Positions 15,958-24,919 of a stretch of 64,000 bases of DNA are shown in pieces. Within the stretch, counting starts at the first letter, position 1; the number at the start of each line of letters is the position of its first letter. The notes beneath the pieces were generated by a model, which saw only the letters and a list, made by a program, of their open reading frames with translations, did not search any database and was not told where the DNA came from. This DNA comes from Hoeflea_A sp040932035 (GTDB taxonomy: Bacteria > Pseudomonadota > Alphaproteobacteria > Rhizobiales > Rhizobiaceae), in the NCBI RefSeq assembly GCF_040932035.1, contig NZ_JBFRBB010000003.1, forward strand, positions 186,001 through 250,000, written 5' to 3'. The position numbers and the translations under genes were made by a program.

Positions 15958-17961
15958 CTATGCGGCCCGGCCTTCCAGATTGTTCAACTTTGCTTCCACG
16001 GCTTCAAAAGCCGCATTGGCGGTTATTCCGAAATGACTGTAAAGCTCCTTGTAGGGCGCGGAGGCACCAAAGGTGCTCATGCCGACAAAAATGCCGTCAT
16101 TGCCGATAAAGCGGTCCCATCCCTGGCGCACGCCGGCTTCGATGGCGACCTTGACGGGCGAATTGCCCAATACGGCCTGCTTGTATTCTTCGGATTGTTC
16201 CTCGAACAATTCGAAGCTCGGAACGGAAACGACCCGGGCGGAATGTCCTGCCGCCTCGATTTTCCCGGCGGTTTCAAGGGCGATTTCCACTTCCGAGCCG
16301 GATGCGAAGATCGTGACATCCGCATCGCTGGCCGGAACCAGGTCATAGGCGCCGTAGGCGCACATGTTTTCTTCAATATAGGTCGTGCGGACTGCGGGCA
16401 GGTTCTGGCGCGTCAGCGCAATGCCCGAGGGTCTGCTTTCCGATTCCAGCGCGAGCTGCCAGCATTCGGCGGTTTCGGTGGCGTCGGCCGGCCTGAACAT
16501 CAACAGGTTGGGCATGGCCCGCAGGGATGCAAGGTGCTCAACCGGCTGGTGGGTCGGGCCATCTTCACCAAGGCCGATTGAATCGTGCGTCAGCACGTGA
16601 ATGACACGAATGCCCATGATCGCGGCAAGCCTGATGGAAGGCCGGCAGTAGTCCGAAAAGATCAGGAAGCCGCCGGAATAGGGGATCAGGCCGCCATGCA
16701 GTGCGATGCCGTTCATTGCGGCCGCCATGCCGTGTTCGCGAATTCCATAGTGAATATAGCGGCCGGAAAAATCGTCCGGCGTGATGGCGTCTGTGTGTTC
16801 GGTCTTGGTGTTGTTGGAGCCGGTGAGGTCGGCCGAGCCGCCGAGCGTTTCGGGAACAATCCCGTTAATGACGTGAAGTGCGGCTTCTGATGCCTTGCGG
16901 GTGGCAAGGGTTGGCTTGTCTTCGGCCAGCTTTTTCTTGTAGGCGTCGATTGCTCCTTCAAAGGTGCCCGGCAATTCGCCGTCCATGCGGCGCGTGAAGG
17001 CAGCTCGGCGTTCTGCATCGGCCGCCGCAACGCGCTCCTCCCAGGCTTTGCATTCCTTGGTGGACCGCAGGCCCGCAAGGCGCCAGCAGTCAAGCACATC
17101 GGAAGGTATGTCGAATGGCTCATGTGCCCAATTCAGCTTGTCACGGACGCCTGCGATCTCGTCGGCTCCAAGCGGTGCGCCATGCGCCTTGGCCGTGCCT
17201 GCCTTGTTCGGAGCGCCGAAGCCGATGATTGTCTTGCAGGCGATCATTGTCGGTTTGTCGGAAGACTGCGCTTCTTCGATGGCGCTCGCAATGGCATCCG
17301 GGTCATGACCGTCAATGCTGATTGTATGCCAGCCGCTGGCCTGGAAACGGGCGATCTGATCGGTCGAATCGGAAAGGCTGACAGATCCGTCAATGGAGAT
17401 GCCGTTGTCGTCCCAAAAGACGATCAGCTTGTTGAGCTTGAGGTGCCCCGCAAGGCCGATTGCTTCCTGGCTGATGCCTTCCATGAGGCAGCCGTCGCCA
17501 GCCAGCACATAGGTGTAGTGATTGATCATGTCGTCGCCGAACTCGTCACCGAGCTTGCGCTCGGCAATGGCCATGCCAACGGCATTGGCAAGGCCCTGGC
17601 CAAGCGGACCGGTCGTGGTCTCGATGCCGGCGGCGTGACCGAATTCCGGATGGCCGGCGGTTTTGTAGCCGAGCTGGCGGAAATTCTTGATTTCGTCGAG
17701 TGTGATGTCTTCGTAACCGAGCAGATAGAGCAGCGAATAGATCAGCATCGAGCCGTGGCCGGCGGACAGCACAAAGCGGTCCCGATTCGGCCATTCGGGC
17801 CGCTTGGGATCGAAGGTCATGAACCGGGTAAACAGGACAGTGGCTATATCGGCTGCCCCCATCGGCAGGCCGGGGTGACCTGATTTGGCCTTTTCAACGG
17901 CGTCCATGGAGAGAAAGCGGATCGCGTTTGCCATCCGATCATGTTTTTCGCTTGGGATCAT
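15958..17961 (-). CDS. tkt: Transketolase
   Basis: The 667-residue thiamine-diphosphate enzyme of the pentose phosphate pathway has the ThDP motif GDGCLMEGIS...WDDN (about 152-182), SGHPGLPMG near the N-terminus, and the pyrimidine domain with GLGEDGPTHQP. Length is normal. It is the first gene of the tkt-gap-DUF1272-pgk run and links pentose and triose phosphates. A probable promoter lies at 18028-18055. Confidence 0.96.
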   Translation of the reverse strand: MIPSEKHDRMANAIRFLSMDAVEKAKSGHPGLPMGAADIATVLFTRFMTFDPKRPEWPNRDRFVLSAGHGSMLIYSLLYLLGYEDITLDEIKNFRQLGYKTAGHPEFGHAAGIETTTGPLGQGLANAVGMAIAERKLGDEFGDDMINHYTYVLAGDGCLMEGISQEAIGLAGHLKLNKLIVFWDDNGISIDGSVSLSDSTDQIARFQASGWHTISIDGHDPDAIASAIEEAQSSDKPTMIACKTIIGFGAPNKAGTAKAHGAPLGADEIAGVRDKLNWAHEPFDIPSDVLDCWRLAGLRSTKECKAWEERVAAADAERRAAFTRRMDGELPGTFEGAIDAYKKKLAEDKPTLATRKASEAALHVINGIVPETLGGSADLTGSNNTKTEHTDAITPDDFSGRYIHYGIREHGMAAAMNGIALHGGLIPYSGGFLIFSDYCRPSIRLAAIMGIRVIHVLTHDSIGLGEDGPTHQPVEHLASLRAMPNLLMFRPADATETAECWQLALESESRPSGIALTRQNLPAVRTTYIEENMCAYGAYDLVPASDADVTIFASGSEVEIALETAGKIEAAGHSARVVSVPSFELFEEQSEEYKQAVLGNSPVKVAIEAGVRQGWDRFIGNDGIFVGMSTFGASAPYKELYSHFGITANAAFEAVEAKLNNLEGRAA

Positions 17962-18027
17962 AACTTTTCAGCTTGTTCAGGGTGTCTTCGGGCAGACCTT
18001 TTACAGCCGCCTGTTAAAAGCAGGTGA

Positions 18028-18055
18028 CACATAGCAGGTGGCGTCGTGGAGTCAA
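18028..18055 (-). promoter_or_regulatory. Probable sigma-70 promoter of tkt; rest of the 17962-18300 gap
   Basis: On the minus strand TTGACT (18050-18055) is followed after 16 bases by TATGTG (18028-18033), about 65 bases before the tkt ATG. The remainder of the 339-base gap (17962-18300) shows only a weak inverted repeat around 18165-18192. I see no other gene in it. Confidence 0.5.
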
Positions 18056-18300
18056 TAAATGTCGGCATCGTTATGCGTGGGGATGTGTGATTCGCCGCCC
18101 AAAAAAGTCGAAATCACGTTGGTGCTTTCCGGCAATTGGCAAAAAGTCCGCTCTGGCGGTGGTGCAATCGGGTTATCCCCAACCGAATTGCGCCGGATTG
18201 GCAACATGATTTGACGGCTGGTTCCCGCGCCGCTTAATCTTTGCGTGGTAAGTGCCCGAGAATCAAAAGGTTTGTGAACTCGAAGGCATGGGACAAGACG

Positions 18301-18573
18301 ATGTCGGGTGAGAAAACAGCAAAATCAGCGCTGGAAAGCCTTAATAAGGCTCTCACTAGACTTGAGAACGCGGTTGACGGCCGCGTTGAGAAGGAAAGCG
18401 ACTTTGCCGATGCGGAAGAAGAGGTCCAGCGTCTCAATGCGGACCGCTCGCGACTCGCTCAGGAACTTGACCAGTCGGAAGATCGCGCAACCCGTCTAGA
18501 GGATGCCAATCGGGAGGTCTCCCGTAGACTGGTTACTGCAATGGAGACTATTCGCGCAGTTATGGATCGATAG
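18301..18573 (+). CDS. DUF4164 coiled-coil protein
   Basis: The 90-residue protein starts MSGEKTAKSALESLNKAL and is almost entirely predicted coiled coil, rich in Glu, Arg, Ala and Leu, matching DUF4164. It precedes zapA by four bases, as in many Hyphomicrobiales, so a role alongside ZapA in divisome assembly is a reasonable inference, not shown here. The ATG at 18301 was chosen over upstream codons because it starts the family core. Confidence 0.85.
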   Translation: MSGEKTAKSALESLNKALTRLENAVDGRVEKESDFADAEEEVQRLNADRSRLAQELDQSEDRATRLEDANREVSRRLVTAMETIRAVMDR

Positions 18574-18577
18574 GCTG

Positions 18578-18937
18578 ATGGCACAGATCACGGTAAATAT
18601 CGACGGCAAAGCCTACCGGATGGCGTGCGAGGAGGGGCAGGAGGAACACCTCACTGAGCTGGCCAGTAAATTCGACCGCTATGTCGGACATCTCAAGGGT
18701 GAGTTTGGCGAGATCGGCGATCTGCGCATAACCGTAATGGCCGGCATATTGGTCATGGATGAGCTCAGTGAGGCGCAGCGCAAGCTGAGCGGCCTTGAAA
18801 GCGAGGTTTCCAGCCTCAAGAAAACCCGCGATACGGCGCTTGAACGCGTCGACGACGCCGATGCGAGACTGGCCAAGACTCTTATCCATATCACCGATCA
18901 GGTGGAGCGAATCGCTACGAAGCTCGAAAAGAGCTGA
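18578..18937 (+). CDS. zapA: Cell division protein ZapA
   Basis: The 119-residue protein starts MAQITVNIDGKAYRMACEEG, the ZapA N-terminal beta domain, followed by LTELASKFDRYV and a C-terminal coiled coil (about 65-115). ZapA bundles FtsZ filaments at midcell. The start at 18578 follows the DUF4164 stop by four bases. Downstream comes 6S RNA and 5-formyltetrahydrofolate cyclo-ligase, the order widely conserved in proteobacteria. Confidence 0.93.
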   Translation: MAQITVNIDGKAYRMACEEGQEEHLTELASKFDRYVGHLKGEFGEIGDLRITVMAGILVMDELSEAQRKLSGLESEVSSLKKTRDTALERVDDADARLAKTLIHITDQVERIATKLEKS

Positions 18938-18999
18938 CCTGCCAATATGACCCCCCAATTTTAGGCTGGCGCTTTGCCTGTGGCGCCACTATATTCCCG

Positions 19000-19152
19000 C
19001 GGCGGTCTGCGCCTCTCGATTGGAAACACAATCCCCGGGGCCTTAATCGATCCTAAGGGAGCTGTCCCTGTTTAGACCCGTGGGTTTTTACACACGGCGC
19101 CCACCTACTTTGTAGGTTCCCGGGATCGTAAAACTTCCGTCGGTTGCCGCGG
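19000..19152 (+). ncRNA. ssrS: 6S RNA
   Basis: Between zapA and the cyclo-ligase gene the sequence reads like alphaproteobacterial 6S RNA. CCCCGGGG (19033-19040) can pair with CCCGGGAT further on, and the promoter-like central segment CGATCCTAAGGGAGC and the hairpin CCTACTTTGTAGG are present. The ends can close through GCGGC/GCCGC. TATATT at 18990-18995 is a likely -10. 6S RNA binds housekeeping RNA polymerase in stationary phase. Location upstream of ygfA is the family hallmark. Boundaries are approximate. Confidence 0.88.
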
Positions 19153-19185
19153 ATCGCTTGTTTTTCCCTAAAAGCGGGCCGCTTC

Positions 19186-19773
19186 ATGTCCGAAAAGCAG
19201 TTGAAATCGGAACTTCGCCGAAGGGCACTCGGTGCACGTGATGCCTTGGATGCCGAAACGCGCATCGAGGCAAGTCTGGCTATCGAGAAGATTGGTGCGG
19301 CAGAGATCGAGATCCGGCCCGGCGAAATCGTGTCCGGCTTCTGGCCGATCCGCTCGGAGGTCGATCTAAGGCCGCTGATGTTTACTCTGCGGGAGAAGGG
19401 TGCCCGGCTTTGCCTGCCTGTCATCATGGACAAAACCACCATCGTTTTTCGCGAACTGGTGCGCGGTGCCGAAATGGTTGAGACCGGGTTCGGAACCGCC
19501 GGTCCGGGTCCGGAAGCGGCGGTGCTCGATCCGACGACGATGCTTGTGCCGCTGGCGGCATTCGACCATACCGGCCATCGCATCGGATATGGTGCGGGAT
19601 ATTACGACCGGGCGATTGCCAGGCTGTTCGACAAGGGAATGGAACCGCGACTGATCGGGGTGGCCTTTGATGTGCAGGAGGTGGACGCGGTTCCAAGCGA
19701 AGCGCATGATGTCGCCTTGCCATCAATCTTAACGGAGGGGGGGCTGCGTTCCATGCCTCACACCAGGTCATAA
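19186..19773 (+). CDS. 5-formyltetrahydrofolate cyclo-ligase
   Basis: The 195-residue enzyme (ygfA/5-FCL family) converts 5-formyl-THF to 5,10-methenyl-THF using ATP. N-terminal KSELRRRALGARDAL and the C-terminal GYGAGYYDRAIARL signature are clear. ATG 19186 gives the standard start and avoids running into 6S RNA. The stop overlaps the next start (TAATG), so it is coupled to the phosphodiesterase gene. Confidence 0.93.
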   Translation: MSEKQLKSELRRRALGARDALDAETRIEASLAIEKIGAAEIEIRPGEIVSGFWPIRSEVDLRPLMFTLREKGARLCLPVIMDKTTIVFRELVRGAEMVETGFGTAGPGPEAAVLDPTTMLVPLAAFDHTGHRIGYGAGYYDRAIARLFDKGMEPRLIGVAFDVQEVDAVPSEAHDVALPSILTEGGLRSMPHTRS

Positions 19774-20591
19774 TGCGTTTTTTGTTTCTGGGGGATATGG
19801 TCGGACGGTCCGGCCGTACAGCGGTATGGGAAAAACTTCCCGAGCTGATCAGCGATTACAGTTTCGATTTTGTCGTCGTCAATGGCGAAAACGCTGCCGG
19901 CGGTTTCGGTATAACGGAGGAAATCTTCCTCAAGACCATCGATGCGGGCGCCGATGTCGTCACCACCGGCAATCATGTCTGGGACCAGCGCGAAGCGCTC
20001 AGTTTCTGCGAGCGTCAGGATCGGTTCATCAGACCCGCCAATTTTCCTGATGGAACGCCTGGCAAGGGCTCAGGTGTCTATATGGCGCGCAATGGTGCGC
20101 GGGTTTTGGTCACCAACATCATGGGCAGGATATTTATGCATCCTGATCTGGACGATCCGTTCATGACGGCCGAGCGGGAATTGGCGGCGTGTCCGCTGGG
20201 CGAACAGGCCGATGCGGTGATCATCGATTTCCACGCCGAGGCGACGAGCGAGAAACAGTGTTTCGGACATTTCGTCGACGGCAGGGCCAGTCTGGTGGTC
20301 GGAACGCATACGCATATCCCGACCGCCGACCATCAGGTGCTTGATGGCGGCACGGCCTATATATCGGATGCCGGCATGTGCGGCGATTACGATTCCTCGC
20401 TCGGCATGGACAAGGAAGAGCCGATCAACCGGTTTGTCACCAAAATTCCCAAGGGACGCTTCGAGGCCGCTACAGGGCCGGCGATGATTTGTGGTGTTGC
20501 GGTTCTGATCTCAGACCGGACGGGTCTTGCCGAATCGATCCAGCCGCTTCGTATCGGTCCGCGTCTCGAAGAGGCGCTGCCTGTGTTCTAG
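19773..20591 (+). CDS. YmdB-type metallophosphoesterase (TIGR00282)
   Basis: The 272-residue protein has the metal-binding set LFLGDMVGRSGR, VNGENAAGGFG, TTGNHVWDQ and the late HTHIPTAD. Bacillus YmdB is a cyclic-mononucleotide phosphodiesterase; the alphaproteobacterial members are less studied. It overlaps the cyclo-ligase gene by one base. Given a cyclase elsewhere in the window, a role in cNMP turnover is possible but unproven. Confidence 0.9.
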   Translation: MRFLFLGDMVGRSGRTAVWEKLPELISDYSFDFVVVNGENAAGGFGITEEIFLKTIDAGADVVTTGNHVWDQREALSFCERQDRFIRPANFPDGTPGKGSGVYMARNGARVLVTNIMGRIFMHPDLDDPFMTAERELAACPLGEQADAVIIDFHAEATSEKQCFGHFVDGRASLVVGTHTHIPTADHQVLDGGTAYISDAGMCGDYDSSLGMDKEEPINRFVTKIPKGRFEAATGPAMICGVAVLISDRTGLAESIQPLRIGPRLEEALPVF

Positions 20592-20613
20592 CGCGTTGCA
20601 CGGTTGCGGTGTT

Positions 20614-21471
20614 TCAAACGCCGTTGAGGACGATGATGGTCGGCTGCTTCGGCAAGTCGCGGAGCGTGACGGTCATGGAGCTGTCGGTGCTGAATTCACG
20701 GGCAAAGTCGCTTCCGAAAAGCTTCAGGAATGCATCGATCGACCCGCCCCGCCTGTGCATCGGCAATATGACCGAGGCGCGCAGGCGCTTAACGATATCG
20801 CTCATCTTTTCGTGACCGATGGTCAGGCCGCCATCGATCGGCACCATCAAAACGTCGAGCCTGCCGATTTGTGCGATATGGCGATCTTCGAGTTCGTGGT
20901 GGAGGTGACCGAGATGACCGATGCAAAGGCCCGCGACCTCAAATATAAAGATCGAATTCGCGTCAGGCTCCCTGCCGCCAAATCCAGACCTGATGTCGGT
21001 GGTGACGTTGCGGATATAGGTATCGCCGATAACCAGGTCATGATCGACCGGACCGCCATTGGGGTTCCAGCCCGGCAGAACGTTCTCGATCGCCGGGTCC
21101 GGCTGCAGGGTGAAATGGCTTGAGTGCGCCTTGTTCATCGTAACCACCTGCGGCGGCTCGTTGTCGCCCGCATAGCCGTTGTAGTCGGTGGCGATGGTCA
21201 CGCCCTGCGGTGTTTCGATGAGATAGGTGGAATGGCCGATAAACGATATGCGGACCTGTTCCTTGTTCAGCGGATCGCCGGCGGCCGGAACAACTGGGAT
21301 AGCCTGCGGCTTCGAGGCAACGGCCTGGCAGATGGAAACCGGACGCGGTGTGCTTTCATCGCTGATATTCTGCAGCGTCTGCGTCACAATTTCGATGTTC
21401 CAGCCACCGGCAATGCCAGCAACCACCGGCAGTGCACACAGCAAGCTGACAAAGCCCCAGTGTATTTTCAT
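20614..21471 (-). CDS. Exported metallo-beta-lactamase-fold protein with an altered metal motif
   Basis: The 285-residue protein has an N-terminal hydrophobic segment (about 5-23, signal peptide or anchor). The MBL-like body contains ISFIGHSTYLIETPQGVTIATDYNG and later CIGHLGHLHHEL and LPMHRRGG. The usual HxHxDH zinc motif is replaced by NKAHSSHFT, so one metal site is probably altered. It resembles the UlaG/COG2220 group. Substrate unknown. It converges with the phosphodiesterase gene. Confidence 0.8.
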   Translation of the reverse strand: MKIHWGFVSLLCALPVVAGIAGGWNIEIVTQTLQNISDESTPRPVSICQAVASKPQAIPVVPAAGDPLNKEQVRISFIGHSTYLIETPQGVTIATDYNGYAGDNEPPQVVTMNKAHSSHFTLQPDPAIENVLPGWNPNGGPVDHDLVIGDTYIRNVTTDIRSGFGGREPDANSIFIFEVAGLCIGHLGHLHHELEDRHIAQIGRLDVLMVPIDGGLTIGHEKMSDIVKRLRASVILPMHRRGGSIDAFLKLFGSDFAREFSTDSSMTVTLRDLPKQPTIIVLNGV

Positions 21472-21809
21472 ATCGCCCGTCCCAATATGTTTAAGTATCC
21501 GACCGGCACTGCCCTACCGGCTGTATTTCTTAAATGTCGCACTCGTTACACCATAACGGGGATCATTTTAAGCGAAATAGTGACAAATTACCCAAAATGT
21601 GTGATTTCGCTCAATTTCGACCGGGCTGATCAAGTAGTGCTTTGATAAAATAAATCCGCCGGTTGCAGTTCTGAAGCTGCAATGCCAGCACATGATCAGC
21701 ACGCGTGTGAGCGCGCGCCGCCGCATGGATGCCAGCCGTCTGGACGGCGGGTTCCGACTTGCCTATAAGGCGGCGCAATCAAGAAATCCTAAAAAGTGGA
21801 CGGAGTGCC
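21472..21809. other. Intergenic gap between the MBL-fold gene and yebC
   Basis: This 338-base divergent gap holds the promoters of both genes. I see a small hairpin TTGCAG/CTGCAA (21663-21682) and an AT-rich stretch around 21560-21660. There is no gene, tRNA or recognised riboswitch. Confidence 0.6.
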
Positions 21810-22559
21810 ATGGCAGGCCATTCAAAATTCAAGAACATCATGCACCGGAAAGGACGGCAGGACGCCGTGCGCTCGAAGCTGTTCTCCAAACTGTCCAAAG
21901 AATTGACCGTTGCGGCCAAGATGGGCGGCGGCGACATCGAAGGCAATCCGAGGCTGCGGCTGGCGGTACAGAACGCCAAGGGCCAGTCCATGCCGAAGGA
22001 CAATATTCAGCGCGCCATCAACAAGGGCGCCGGTGGTGACAGTGAAGATTACGAGGAAATCCGCTACGAGGGTTATGGTCCCGGCGGCGTTGCCATCATT
22101 GTGGAAGTGCTGACCGACAACCGCAATCGTTCCGCTTCCAATGTGCGTGCGTGTTTTTCCAAGAATGGCGGGGCGCTCGGCGAGACCGGCTCGGTGGGCT
22201 TCATGTTCGACCGCGTCGGCGAGATCGTCTATACGGCGGATGCGGGCGACGAGGATTCGGTCATGGAAGCTGCGATCGAGGCAGGCGCCGACGATGTCCA
22301 GTCCGGCGAGGAAGGGCATACGATCACATGTGCATTCGAAGCCATTGGCGATGTTTCAAGTGCGCTGGAATCGACGTTGGGCGAAGCTGAATCCGTCAAG
22401 CCCGTGTGGAAACCGCAAACCAGCACCGATGTGGATGAACAGAAAGCCGGCACGCTGATGAAGCTGATCGACGCTCTGGAAGACGACGACGACGTTCAGA
22501 ACGTTTATGCCAATTTCGAGATCTCGGACGAGGTTATGGCCAAACTCGCCGATGCCTGA
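21810..22559 (+). CDS. YebC/PmpR family protein
   Basis: The 249-residue protein starts MAGHSKFKNIMHRKGRQDA and carries the family stretches GGGDIEGNPRLRLAV and YEGYGPGGVAIIVE. YebC proteins were named as transcription regulators; recent work places some of them at the ribosome, easing translation of proline-rich stretches. ATG 21810 follows CGGAG. It precedes ruvCAB as in most bacteria, separated by a strong terminator. Confidence 0.95.
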   Translation: MAGHSKFKNIMHRKGRQDAVRSKLFSKLSKELTVAAKMGGGDIEGNPRLRLAVQNAKGQSMPKDNIQRAINKGAGGDSEDYEEIRYEGYGPGGVAIIVEVLTDNRNRSASNVRACFSKNGGALGETGSVGFMFDRVGEIVYTADAGDEDSVMEAAIEAGADDVQSGEEGHTITCAFEAIGDVSSALESTLGEAESVKPVWKPQTSTDVDEQKAGTLMKLIDALEDDDDVQNVYANFEISDEVMAKLADA

Positions 22560-22587
22560 GATACCAGCTTGATATCTGACGGCGAAG

Positions 22588-22616
22588 AACCCGGGTCCGG
22601 TGATCCGGGTTTTTTG
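22588..22616 (+). terminator. Intrinsic terminator after yebC
   Basis: The 7-bp stem AACCCGG/CCGGGTT (22588-22594 with 22605-22611) continues into a T run, 30 bases after the yebC stop. The ruvC gene downstream therefore needs its own promoter. Confidence 0.9.
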
Positions 22617-22693
22617 TTGGAATTTACGAAATGTTTTTGTTTTGTTCGCATTTCTGTGGCATAGCTCAAATGCGGCAAACAACGGACGGGGAC

Positions 22694-23230
22694 ATGGCCC
22701 AGGCAGATATTACACGCATCATCGGCATCGATCCGGGTTTGCGCAGAACCGGATGGGGAATGGTGGAGAGCCTTGGCAATTCGTTGCGCTTTGTTGCTTC
22801 GGGCACCGTTCGCTCAGACGCGGCAAAGGATCTTGCGTCCCGGCTCTGCCAGTTGCATGACGGTCTGTCGCAGGTTCTGCACGAATATATGCCTCATGAG
22901 GCGGCGGTTGAGGCGACCTTTGTCAACAAGGATGCGACGGCCACGCTGAAACTCGGTCAGGCGCGAGGCATTGCCATGCTGGTGCCGGCGCTGGCAGGCC
23001 TGCAGGTCGCTGAATATGCGCCGAATGCGGTGAAGAAATCGGTGATCGGCGTCGGCCATGGCGACAAGAAGCAGATCCATATGATGGTCAAGGTGCTGAT
23101 GCCAAAGGCGCAGTTCGATACCGACGACGCGGCCGATGCACTGGCTATTGCTATCTGCCATGCCCATCACAGGCAGAGCGCCGTCGGCCGGTTCAAGCTG
23201 GCGGAACAGGCGGAGGCGCGGACCGCATGA
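22694..23230 (+). CDS. ruvC: Holliday junction resolvase RuvC
   Basis: The 178-residue endonuclease cuts Holliday junctions together with RuvAB. The catalytic acidic residues are in IGIDPGLRRTGWG, the VEATF segment and DTDDAADALAIAICH. ATG 22694 gives the standard short N-terminus; the longer frame adds a hydrophobic leader not found in RuvC. It overlaps ruvA by four bases (ATGA). Confidence 0.95.
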   Translation: MAQADITRIIGIDPGLRRTGWGMVESLGNSLRFVASGTVRSDAAKDLASRLCQLHDGLSQVLHEYMPHEAAVEATFVNKDATATLKLGQARGIAMLVPALAGLQVAEYAPNAVKKSVIGVGHGDKKQIHMMVKVLMPKAQFDTDDAADALAIAICHAHHRQSAVGRFKLAEQAEARTA

Positions 23231-23844
23231 TCGGAAAGCTCAAGGGAACCATCGATGAAATCGGCGAGGACCATGTGCTGATCGATGTTCACGGCGTGTG
23301 TTATGTGGCGTTCTGTTCGGCGCGCACACTCGGCGGACTAGGCAGCGTAGGCGAGGCTGCCGTTCTGCATATCGAGACATTTGTTCGCGAAGACCAATTG
23401 AAGCTGTTTGGATTTGCTTCGGCACTTGAGAGGGAATGGTTTCGGCTCCTGCAAAGCGTTCAGGGCGTCGGCGCTAAGGTGGCGCTGGCGGTACTGTCGA
23501 CGCTATCGGCCGCTGATCTTGCCAATGCCATCGCGCTGCAGGACAAGGCAACGGTTGCCCGCGCGCCGGGTATCGGCCCGAAAGTCGCGCAACGCATTGT
23601 CACGGAACTCAAGAACAAGGCGCCGGCCTATGCCGGCGAGGCCGGCGCCGCTATCGGCCTCAAGCAGGAGCTCGGTGAAGGCGCGGCAGCCGGCCCGGTG
23701 ACGGATGCGGTTTCTGCCCTGTCCAATCTCGGCTATTCAAGGGATCAGGCGGCAAATGCTGTCGCGGCGGCGATGAAATCGGCCGGTGAAACAGCCGATT
23801 CCGCCACACTGATCCGGCTTGGCCTGAAGGAACTGTCGCAGTGA
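23227..23844 (+). CDS. ruvA: Holliday junction branch-migration protein RuvA
   Basis: The 205-residue protein starts MIGKLKGTIDEIGEDHVLIDV, the OB-fold domain. A helix-hairpin-helix domain (SVQGVGAKVALAVLS and PGIGPKVAQRIV) and a C-terminal RuvB-binding three-helix domain follow. It tetramerises on junction DNA and loads RuvB. Coupled to ruvC, 30 bases before ruvB. Confidence 0.96.
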   Translation: MIGKLKGTIDEIGEDHVLIDVHGVCYVAFCSARTLGGLGSVGEAAVLHIETFVREDQLKLFGFASALEREWFRLLQSVQGVGAKVALAVLSTLSAADLANAIALQDKATVARAPGIGPKVAQRIVTELKNKAPAYAGEAGAAIGLKQELGEGAAAGPVTDAVSALSNLGYSRDQAANAVAAAMKSAGETADSATLIRLGLKELSQ

Positions 23845-23874
23845 CTTTTGATGAATTTGGCGCGGGATTGAGCA

Positions 23875-24918
23875 ATGAGTGAGCACGATCGCATCATTTC
23901 CGCGGAAACGCGCGGCGAAGACGCTGAGCTGACTTTGCGTCCGCAAAGCCTCGACGAATTTACAGGCCAGGCCGAGGCGCGCTCCAATCTCAAGGTTTTC
24001 ATAGAGGCTGCAAAGGCGCGGGGCGATGCACTCGATCACGTGCTGTTCGTCGGCCCGCCGGGGCTCGGAAAGACAACGCTGGCGCAGATCATGGCAAAGG
24101 AGCTCGGCGTCAATTTCCGCTCGACGTCCGGCCCGGTGATCGCAAAAGCCGGTGATCTCGCGGCGCTTTTGACCAATCTGGAAGAGCGGGATGTTCTCTT
24201 CATCGACGAGATCCACCGGCTTAATCCGGCGGTGGAAGAGATCCTCTATCCGGCAATGGAGGACTACCAGCTCGATCTCATTATCGGCGAGGGACCGGCC
24301 GCGCGCTCGGTCAAGATAGACCTCGCGCGCTTTACGCTTGTCGCGGCAACGACACGGCTTGGCCTGCTGACAACTCCGCTGCGCGACCGCTTCGGAATAC
24401 CTGTCCGGCTCAATTTCTATACCGTCGAGGAGCTTGAGCACATTGTGCGACGCGGCGCGCGGCTGATGGGGCTTGAGATAACCGATGACGGCGCACAGGA
24501 AATTGCCCGGCGCGCACGCGGAACGCCGCGCATTGCGGGTCGATTGTTACGGCGGGTCAGGGATTTTGCCGAGGTTGCCAAGGCCGAGGCCGTGACGCGG
24601 CAGATTGCCGACGAGGCGCTGACGCGGCTATCAGTGGACAATAAAGGCCTCGACCAGCTCGATTCCCGGTATCTTACAATGATCGCGCATAATTTCGGCG
24701 GCGGGCCGGTGGGCGTCGAAACGATTGCGGCGGGACTTTCCGAACCGCGCGACGCGATCGAGGACATAATCGAGCCGTATCTCATTCAGCAGGGTCTCAT
24801 TCAGCGCACACCGCGCGGGCGGCTGTTGACTGCCAATGCCTGGCGGCATCTTGGCCTCGACGTGCCAAAGGATCTTGCACAGCAGCAGATCAACCTGTTT
24901 CAGGAAGGTGAGGACTAG
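23875..24918 (+). CDS. ruvB: Holliday junction branch-migration ATPase RuvB
   Basis: The 347-residue AAA+ motor has Walker A GPPGLGKTTLA (about 62-72), Walker B LFIDEIHRL, sensor region AATTRLG, arginine-finger area PLRDRFG and the C-terminal winged helix (GGGPVGVETIAAG). It drives branch migration. Its stop is two bases before a palindromic repeat element, which may act as its transcription end. Confidence 0.97.
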   Translation: MSEHDRIISAETRGEDAELTLRPQSLDEFTGQAEARSNLKVFIEAAKARGDALDHVLFVGPPGLGKTTLAQIMAKELGVNFRSTSGPVIAKAGDLAALLTNLEERDVLFIDEIHRLNPAVEEILYPAMEDYQLDLIIGEGPAARSVKIDLARFTLVAATTRLGLLTTPLRDRFGIPVRLNFYTVEELEHIVRRGARLMGLEITDDGAQEIARRARGTPRIAGRLLRRVRDFAEVAKAEAVTRQIADEALTRLSVDNKGLDQLDSRYLTMIAHNFGGGPVGVETIAAGLSEPRDAIEDIIEPYLIQQGLIQRTPRGRLLTANAWRHLGLDVPKDLAQQQINLFQEGED

Positions 24919-24919
24919 C

